Part shown: positions 22,270-26,722 of the stretch, one piece after another | How positions within the stretch are numbered: the stretch's first letter is position 1 | Layout of the letters: the number at the start of each line of letters is the position of its first letter | Assembly: GCA_035304485.1 (NCBI GenBank) | Contig: DATGPZ010000010.1 | Location: 1 to 26,722 of the forward strand | Source: ZC4RG17 sp035304485 | GTDB taxonomy: Bacteria > Actinomycetota > Acidimicrobiia > Spongiisociales > ZC4RG35 | DNA: 26,722 nucleotides | Reading direction: 5' to 3' | Translations under genes and position numbers: made by a program | The notes under the pieces: generated by a model | Databases searched by the model: none | The model's input: the letters and a program-made list of their open reading frames with translations, nothing else | Told to the model about the DNA's origin: nothing

Positions 22270-22779
22270 ATGCAGCTGGAAGTCCGCTCCGCTCGCCTCG
22301 AGGACGTATCGGTGCTGGTTGACCTGTACCGGAGCCTCGAGGACGAGATGACCTCGCTCCATCCCATGTGGCCGCTGGCCGATGGCCTCCCCGAACCGGT
22401 CGAGAAGACGATCGAGATGCTGGTCGAGGATCCCGAAGCCGAATTGGTCTTGGGACTGATCGACGACGTTCCGTTCGGCTTTCTCTACGCTCGCCTCGAA
22501 ACCCTGCTCCCGCAGGCACGCGGCGAGCTGGTCGGCTCCATCCGCCTGGTCTTCACCGACTTCGGGGCGAGAGAGGTCGGGTTGGCGGAAGCCATGCGAG
22601 ACGAGGTGATGGACCGGTTTCGAGAGCAGGGAGTGACCAAGTTCGACGCCCACGTGCTCCCCGGCCATCGTCTAGCCAAGAACTTCTTCGAAGCGGGGGG
22701 ATTCTCTGCCCGGTCGATCGTCATGCACCACGACGACGACCCCTCCGAGCGGCCCAGTCGTGACCCGCGCCGGCGCTGA
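22270..22779 (+). CDS. GNAT-family N-acetyltransferase
   Basis: A 169-residue GNAT-fold protein. The N-terminus VRSARLEDVSVLVDLYRSLEDEM is the usual beta1-alpha1 region. The central strand GELVGSIRLVFTDFGAREVGLAEAMRDEVMDRFREQG contains the acetyl-CoA-binding turn region, and KFDAHVLPGHRLAKNFFEAGGF gives the beta5-alpha4 segment with an Asn/Phe-rich tail. The acetyl-CoA pyrophosphate loop is poorly conserved: instead of Q/RxxGxG/A it reads REVGLAE. The substrate is unknown. ATG 22270 is chosen because upstream codons belong to the GT2 gene. The 3' end overlaps the Nudix gene by 20 bases. Confidence 0.78.
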   Translation: MQLEVRSARLEDVSVLVDLYRSLEDEMTSLHPMWPLADGLPEPVEKTIEMLVEDPEAELVLGLIDDVPFGFLYARLETLLPQARGELVGSIRLVFTDFGAREVGLAEAMRDEVMDRFREQGVTKFDAHVLPGHRLAKNFFEAGGFSARSIVMHHDDDPSERPSRDPRRR

Positions 22780-23194
22780 GCGCCCCGTCCCCGGCGTGGG
22801 GGCGGCGGTCGTCGACGCTGGCCGAGTCCTCCTCGTGAAGCGAGGCCGGGAGCCTGCCAAGGGCCAGTGGGCGGTGCCGGGTGGCAAGGTCGATCTGGGA
22901 GAGACCGTGGTCGAGGCCGTCAGGCGGGAAGTGGCCGAAGAGACCGGACTCGTCATCGAGGTGAAAGACGTGATCTGGGCGGGGGAGAGCATCGGGCCCG
23001 GCGATCCTCCCGAGTGGCACTACGTGCTGGTCGATTTCGTGGCGATACCCGTGTCGGGTGAGGCCGTGGCTGGCGACGATGCCGCTGAGCTCGGCTGGTT
23101 CAACGCCCCGGAGGCACTGGATCTGCCGCTCACGCCGACGATGCCTGACCTCATCCAGAGGCTGGTCGATCGCCGCCTCATCTCCTCTGAATGA
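22760..23194 (+). CDS. Nudix hydrolase (ADP-ribose pyrophosphatase/MutT-like)
   Basis: A 144-residue Nudix protein with a complete Nudix box from residue 42 to 64: Gly42, Glu48, Arg56-Glu57, Glu60-Glu61 and Gly63, set in PGGKVDLGETVVEAVRREVAEETG read in pieces. The strand LLVKRGREPAKGQWAVPGG is typical of the ADP-ribose/NUDT15-like group. It hydrolyses a nucleoside diphosphate linked to another moiety; the exact substrate (ADP-ribose, oxidised nucleotides) cannot be told from sequence. The GTG start overlaps the GNAT gene by 20 bases and no internal ATG would preserve the fold. Confidence 0.9.
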   Translation: MTRAGAERPVPGVGAAVVDAGRVLLVKRGREPAKGQWAVPGGKVDLGETVVEAVRREVAEETGLVIEVKDVIWAGESIGPGDPPEWHYVLVDFVAIPVSGEAVAGDDAAELGWFNAPEALDLPLTPTMPDLIQRLVDRRLISSE

Positions 23195-23239
23195 CCCAGC
23201 CACGCGGCCGACTCCGCCGGACCCATTCCGGGGGCGCGC

Positions 23240-23245
23240 TACCGT
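23240..23245 (+). promoter_or_regulatory. candidate -10 element of the M20 peptidase gene (leaderless)
   Basis: TACCGT ends 7 bases before GTG 23253 with no Shine-Dalgarno between, which fits transcription beginning at the start codon. Confidence 0.4.
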
Positions 23246-23252
23246 GGCTCCG

Positions 23253-24587
23253 GTGAGCGACGATCCCACCGTCGAGCTGCTGCGGCGGCTCATCCGGAAC
23301 CGCTGTGTCAACGACGGGACTCCCGAGTCGGGCCACGAGTACCGGTCGGTAGAGACCCTCGCCGACTTCTTCGGCGAGCGCGGACAGGTCTTCGAGCCCG
23401 AGCCGGGTCGCCAGTCGGTCGTCTACCGAGTGGCCGGTACCGACCCCGAGGCGCCGTCGTTGGCTCTGCTTCCCCATCTCGACGTGGTGCCGGTCAATCC
23501 GGCCGGGTGGTCGGTCGACCCCTTCGCGGCCGAGATCTCGGACGGGTTCGTGTGGGGCCGGGGTGCGGTGGACATGCTGAACGTGACCGCCGCCATGGCC
23601 ACCGTGTTCCGTCCCTATCTGCTGGGCGAGAAGGTCCCGAGAGGCGACCTCCTGTTCGTAGCGGTGGCGGACGAGGAGAACTCCGGGACGCTCGGTGCCA
23701 AATACCTGGTGGAGAACCACTGGGAACTGGTGGGGGTCGACTATCTGCTCACCGAGGTCGCCTACCCGGCGCTCGACACGCCCTCCGGGCCGGTGTTCCC
23801 GATCGCGGTGGGGGAGAAGGGCCCGTATTGGACCAAGCTGCGCTCGGAGGGAACTCCCGGCCACGGCTCGGCGCCCTACGGGAGCGACAACGCCCTGATG
23901 CCCATCGCCGAGGCTCTCCACGGTCTGTTCACGACACCCATGCCGGTGGCGATCACCGACGAGTGGCGTGAGTTCGTCAACGGCCTCGATCTCGACCCCG
24001 ACGTGGCCGAGGCACTCGTGGACCCCGACCGTGTCGACGAGGCCGTCGACGCGCTGGCGGTGGAGGATCCGACCTTCGCGAGATACGTGCATGCCGCCAC
24101 TCATCTGACCGTCTCTCCCAATCGAGCGGTCGGTGGCGTGAAGACCAACGTGGTCCCCGACTCGGCCGAAGTGGATGTCGACCTCAGGGCGCTGCCGGGA
24201 ATGGACCGGAGCCACGTCGACGAACACCTCCGGAAGGCGATGGGATCGGCGGCGGACAGGGTGGAGTTGCTCCCGGTAGCCGACCATCCTCCGACCAGTT
24301 CATCCCGATCCAATCCGCTGTGGGATGCGATCGTCGACTCGATCGAGGTGCACACCGGATCCCGCCGGGTCGTTCCCGCCCTGATGACCGTGGCCACCGA
24401 CGCTCGCTTCTTCCGTCGACGGGGCACCGTCGCTTACGGCGTCGGCCTGTTCGACGACCGGCTGAGCTTCGGGGAGTTCTTGAGCCTGTTCCACGGACAC
24501 GACGAGCGGGTGTCGGTCGAGTCGATCCTCCTGACCACCCAGCTCCTCACGACGGTGGTCGATCGTTTCGAGTCTCTGGTCGGATGA
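23253..24587 (+). CDS. M20 family metallopeptidase (dipeptidase/deacylase-like)
   Basis: A 444-residue dizinc hydrolase. Ligands are visible in order: His in LLPHLDVVP (about residue 76), Asp in WGRGAVDML (about 107), the catalytic and bridging glutamates in VADEENSG (about 141-142), Asp/Glu in LTEVAYP, and the C-terminal His in LFHGHDERVS. A dimerisation domain (about 190-310) begins GTPGHGSAPYGSDNA. M20 enzymes cut small peptides or N-acyl amino acids; the bounding motif GVKTNVVPDSAEVDVDLR is typical of ArgE/DapE/carboxypeptidase-G2 relatives. GTG 23253 is chosen over upstream codons because it begins at a conserved SDDPTVELLRRLIR and has the -10 element upstream. The stop overlaps the HAD gene. 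Confidence 0.88.
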   Translation: MSDDPTVELLRRLIRNRCVNDGTPESGHEYRSVETLADFFGERGQVFEPEPGRQSVVYRVAGTDPEAPSLALLPHLDVVPVNPAGWSVDPFAAEISDGFVWGRGAVDMLNVTAAMATVFRPYLLGEKVPRGDLLFVAVADEENSGTLGAKYLVENHWELVGVDYLLTEVAYPALDTPSGPVFPIAVGEKGPYWTKLRSEGTPGHGSAPYGSDNALMPIAEALHGLFTTPMPVAITDEWREFVNGLDLDPDVAEALVDPDRVDEAVDALAVEDPTFARYVHAATHLTVSPNRAVGGVKTNVVPDSAEVDVDLRALPGMDRSHVDEHLRKAMGSAADRVELLPVADHPPTSSSRSNPLWDAIVDSIEVHTGSRRVVPALMTVATDARFFRRRGTVAYGVGLFDDRLSFGEFLSLFHGHDERVSVESILLTTQLLTTVVDRFESLVG

Positions 24588-25345
24588 GCGGCGTCGTCTG
24601 TGACCTCGACGGCGTCGTATACCGAGGCCGGACCGCCATCCCCGGCGCCGACAAGGCGCTGCGTGCGCTGGAGGAAGCCGGTCACTCGCTTCTGTTCCTG
24701 ACCAACAATTCGGCCCGTCCCCCCGAATACGTGGCGGAGAAGCTCGCCACGGTCGTCGGCTATCGAGCCACCAGGGAGCAAGTGATCACTTCCGCGCTGG
24801 CAGCCGCAGGCATGATCGAGGCCGGGCCGGTCCTGATCATGGGCGAACTGGGCATAGAGCAAGCCGTCCGGGCCAGAGGCTGGGAGTTGACCGACGATCC
24901 GTCGGCGGCCGCCACCGTCGTCGTCGGTCTCGACCGCGGCCTGAGCTACGAGCGGGTGGCGGCGGCGGCCGACGCCGTCAGGATGGGAGCTCGGCTCATC
25001 GTCACCAACCGCGATCCCACCTTCCCCATCGAGGAGGGTCTCAAGCCGGGAGCGGGAGCGTGTGCTGCAGCCGTCGAAACCGCGGCCGGTGTGGTGGGCG
25101 AGACGGCCGGCAAGCCCAGCCCTGGCCTCCGAGCCTTCGTCGAGGAACGGATCCCCGAAGGGACGATCTGGATGATCGGCGACCGCGCCGACACCGACAT
25201 CGCCCTGGCGAGTGGTGAAAGATGGCGTTCGATCCTCGTGCTCACCGGTGTCACCGAACCCGACTCCGAGCCATCCCACCGCCCGGACGCGGTCGTGGCC
25301 GACCTCCCCGCCGCCGCTCGCCTCATCCTGGACGAATCGGTCTGA
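24584..25345 (+). CDS. HAD-IIA family phosphatase (NagD/Rv1692-like)
   Basis: A 253-residue HAD-superfamily hydrolase. The nucleophile motif is VCDLDGVVYRG (Asp7 and Asp9 of DLDG), motif II is FLTNNS, motif III Lys lies in GKPSPGL, and motif IV is MIGDRADTDI. The large C2-type cap between motifs II and III is characteristic of NagD-like enzymes. Rv1692 of M. tuberculosis, in the same position before a small gene and tlyA, is a glycerol-3-phosphate phosphatase, so that activity is a reasonable guess. The ATG overlaps the M20 stop (ATGA). Confidence 0.87.
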   Translation: MSGVVCDLDGVVYRGRTAIPGADKALRALEEAGHSLLFLTNNSARPPEYVAEKLATVVGYRATREQVITSALAAAGMIEAGPVLIMGELGIEQAVRARGWELTDDPSAAATVVVGLDRGLSYERVAAAADAVRMGARLIVTNRDPTFPIEEGLKPGAGACAAAVETAAGVVGETAGKPSPGLRAFVEERIPEGTIWMIGDRADTDIALASGERWRSILVLTGVTEPDSEPSHRPDAVVADLPAAARLILDESV

Positions 25346-25385
25346 GCGGCGGGTCACAGAGCTGGGAAGTGTCAGCGGCATAGGG

Positions 25386-25391
25386 GATAAT
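25386..25391 (+). promoter_or_regulatory. candidate -10 element before the small gene and tlyA (leaderless)
   Basis: GATAAT matches TATAAT at five of six positions and ends 7 bases before ATG 25399. An mRNA from here would start at or next to that ATG and would include tlyA and nadK. Confidence 0.42.
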
Positions 25392-25398
25392 GAGCGGT

Positions 25399-25545
25399 AT
25401 GGAGGTGACACCCGAGGAACGCCGCCAACTCGAGGAGGCCCTGGCGGAATTCGAGACCCTGGATCCTGCCGAACTGCCCGACCCCGCCGCGCGGCTCGCC
25501 GATCTCCTCGGGCGTCTACTCGACCCGCCCGAGGGGGAGACCTGA
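25399..25545 (+). CDS. small acidic protein preceding TlyA, unknown function
   Basis: A 48-residue acidic protein (MEVTPEERRQLEEALAEFE onwards). The first half looks like an amphipathic helix and the end is proline-containing (LLDPPEGET). It lies between the HAD phosphatase and tlyA, as does the small gene Rv1693 between Rv1692 and tlyA in M. tuberculosis; I infer correspondence from position, not from similarity. The in-frame ATG at 25390 would add three residues, but the -10 element lies over it, so ATG 25399 is preferred. Its stop overlaps the CTG start of tlyA. Confidence 0.7.
   Translation: MEVTPEERRQLEEALAEFETLDPAELPDPAARLADLLGRLLDPPEGET
25531..25540 (+). promoter_or_regulatory. ribosome binding site deciding the tlyA start
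   Basis: GAGGGGGAGA lies 1 base before CTG 25542 and inside the last codons of the small gene. No similar sequence precedes ATG 25569. This supports initiation at the CTG, coupled to the upstream stop. Confidence 0.45.
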
Positions 25546-26306
25546 GCCGTTCGCGTCTCGACGCCGAGATGGTCCGGCGCGGGCTCGTGCCTTCACGAGT
25601 GGAGGCCAAGCGCCTGCTGGAAGAAGGAAACGTGATCGTCACCGGAGTTCCGACTCCCAAACCCGCCACTCTGATCACCCGCGATACGCCGGTCTCGTTG
25701 CTCTCGCCGGGTCACCGGTACGTGAGTCGGGGAGCGTTGAAGCTGATCGGGGCCCTGGACGCCATCGACGTGGCGGTCGAAGGCAAGCGGGCCTTGGATG
25801 CGGGCGCCTCCACCGGCGGTTTCACCGAGGTCCTCCTCGAACGAGGCGCCACCGAGGTGGTGGCGCTCGACGTAGGGAGAGCCCAACTCCACGAGCGACT
25901 GCGGCGCGATCCCCGTGTGACGGTGATGGAACGCACCAACCTCCGCCACACCGGCCCCGAGGAGACAGGCGGCCGGTTCCCTCTGATCGTCGCCGACCTC
26001 TCGTTCATCTCGTTGTGCACCGTGGCGCCCGCCCTCGCCGACCTGTCCGAACCGGGCGCCGACCTCGTCCTGCTCGTGAAGCCGCAATTCGAAGCCGGCA
26101 AGGGAGAGGTGGGAAGCGGAGGCATCGTGCGCGACGGGCAGGTGCGCCGGCGAGCGATCGAGAATGCCGTCTCTTGTCTGAACGGTCATGGCCTCGGTGC
26201 CCAGGCTCTCGTGGCCTCGCCGATCACCGGCGCCGGGGGAAACCGGGAAGTGTTCGTCTGGTGCCGCCAGGGAGCCCCGGCCCGCCACCTGGAGATTCCC
26301 GAATGA
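25542..26306 (+). CDS. tlyA: TlyA family 2'-O-methyltransferase/hemolysin homologue, probable CTG start
   Basis: A 254-residue protein with an N-terminal S4 RNA-binding domain (about residues 1-60) and an FtsJ-like methyltransferase domain. SAM-binding LDAGASTGGFTEVLL is near residue 86, and the catalytic KPQFEAGK follows near 180. In mycobacteria TlyA 2'-O-methylates 16S C1409 and 23S C1920, which gives capreomycin sensitivity. The S4 domain begins RSRLDAEMVRRGL, aligning with the family from its second residue, yet the only codon that can start it is CTG 25542. ATG 25569 would cut off nine conserved residues. The CTG overlaps the previous gene's TGA (CTGA), like the ATGA/GTGA junctions elsewhere here. 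The stop overlaps the NAD kinase ATG. Confidence 0.87.
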   Translation: MSRSRLDAEMVRRGLVPSRVEAKRLLEEGNVIVTGVPTPKPATLITRDTPVSLLSPGHRYVSRGALKLIGALDAIDVAVEGKRALDAGASTGGFTEVLLERGATEVVALDVGRAQLHERLRRDPRVTVMERTNLRHTGPEETGGRFPLIVADLSFISLCTVAPALADLSEPGADLVLLVKPQFEAGKGEVGSGGIVRDGQVRRRAIENAVSCLNGHGLGAQALVASPITGAGGNREVFVWCRQGAPARHLEIPE

Positions 26307-26722
26307 GAGTGGGTTTGGTCGTCCACGAGGGGAGAGAAGAGGTCACCGAGTTCGCTCGCCGGCTCGTCGACGCGGCGGCGGCGGCGGGAGTCGAAGTCGT
26401 CGCCTCCGACGGTGCTGCCGATCTGGTGCCGGCAGATCCCTCGGCCGGCGAGCCCGAGATGGTCGTGGCGGTCGGCGGGGACGGCACGATGCTGGCGGCA
26501 GTCCAGGTGGCGATGCGCCACGAGGTGCCCCTGTTCGGCTTCAATCTGGGCACCATCGGGTTCCTCACCGAGTCGGAACCAGACGAGTTGGAGAAGGTCT
26601 TCGTCGCCCTCGCCTCCGGCGACTACTCCACGGCGCCGCGGATGGGCCTGAGGGCGACACTGAACGGGACCACCGCTCAGGGCCTCAACGACGTCGTGGT
26701 CGAGAAGATCGACACGCTTCGG
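26303..26722 (+). CDS. nadK: NAD kinase, 3' partial
   Basis: The first 140 codons of an ATP-NAD kinase that makes NADP; the gene runs off the right edge. The conserved nucleotide-binding VAVGGDGTMLAAV is near residues 55-67. The GFNLGTIGFLTE block is near residues 80-91, and the start of the NAD-binding LNDVVVEK is near residue 130. The ATG overlaps the tlyA stop (ATGA). In M. tuberculosis the NAD kinase follows tlyA and precedes recN, so recN may lie just outside the window. Confidence 0.95.
   Translation, partial: MRVGLVVHEGREEVTEFARRLVDAAAAAGVEVVASDGAADLVPADPSAGEPEMVVAVGGDGTMLAAVQVAMRHEVPLFGFNLGTIGFLTESEPDELEKVFVALASGDYSTAPRMGLRATLNGTTAQGLNDVVVEKIDTLR

Noticed and set aside
23178..24287. 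Minus-strand ORF of 369 codons opposite the M20 gene
   Set aside because: Antisense shadow with biased composition and no motifs; the sense strand has complete M20 metal ligands.

Overview
The window is 26.7 kb of GC-rich, densely packed bacterial chromosome. It is built around a complete Pup-proteasome locus in the order mpa/arc, dop, pup, prcB, prcA, pafA, pafB, pafC, tatA/B-like, tatC, helY. This gene set and order are typical of Actinomycetota (compare the Rv2092c-Rv2118c region of Mycobacterium tuberculosis). DUF4193, TlyA-NAD kinase and a DPM1-like mannosyltransferase also fit that phylum. Several details do not fit Mycobacterium or Streptomyces: a TtuB/TtuA tRNA thiolation pair, a very acidic DUF4193 protein, and unusual intergenic repeats. 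A deep-branching lineage such as Acidimicrobiia is my inference, not something the sequence proves.

Layout. 1-2.4 kb: the 3' part of a secreted ExeM/NucH-type nuclease and a membrane protein. 2.3-4.5 kb: an MFS exporter on the minus strand and three small membrane proteins. 4.58-6.58 kb: a tightly overlapping operon of a 32-residue membrane peptide, a ThiS/TtuB-like sulfur carrier, TtuA and TrmI; the last three would make s2T54 and m1A58 in the tRNA T-loop. 6.59-6.83 kb: a convergent ferredoxin. 7.0-10.4 kb: Mpa, Dop and Pup. 10.7-12.2 kb: PrcB and PrcA. 12.2-13.6 kb: the Pup ligase PafA. 13.8-15.7 kb: the WYL regulators PafB and PafC. 16.2-20.1 kb: a zinc-ribbon protein, the Tat translocase and HelY. 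20.1-25.3 kb: a lipid-kinase-like protein, DUF4193, DPM1-like GT2, GNAT, Nudix, M20 peptidase and a HAD phosphatase. 25.4-26.7 kb: a small protein, TlyA and the 5' part of NAD kinase.

How the parts work together. Dop deamidates Pup from C-terminal Gln to Glu, PafA ligates it to lysines, Mpa unfolds pupylated substrates into the PrcBA core, and Dop can remove Pup. PafB and PafC form the linked DNA-damage regulator. The neighbouring TtuB-like protein belongs to a second family of small modifiers, so two unrelated protein-tag chemistries may lie side by side.

The least expected feature is a family of three related intergenic elements, at 10424-10668 (+), 13575-13798 (inverted) and 15697-16090 (+). 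Each has a shared core of about 150 bp flanked by inverted arms of GAAGTCG-type heptads. They lie between pup and prcB, pafA and pafB, and pafC and the next gene. Two of them begin inside the stop codon of the preceding gene. Other notable points are a recurring -10 hexamer 6-8 bases before start codons (leaderless mRNAs), a probable CTG start for tlyA, and a TtuB-like carrier that ends Gly-Gly-Gly-Thr rather than Gly-Gly.
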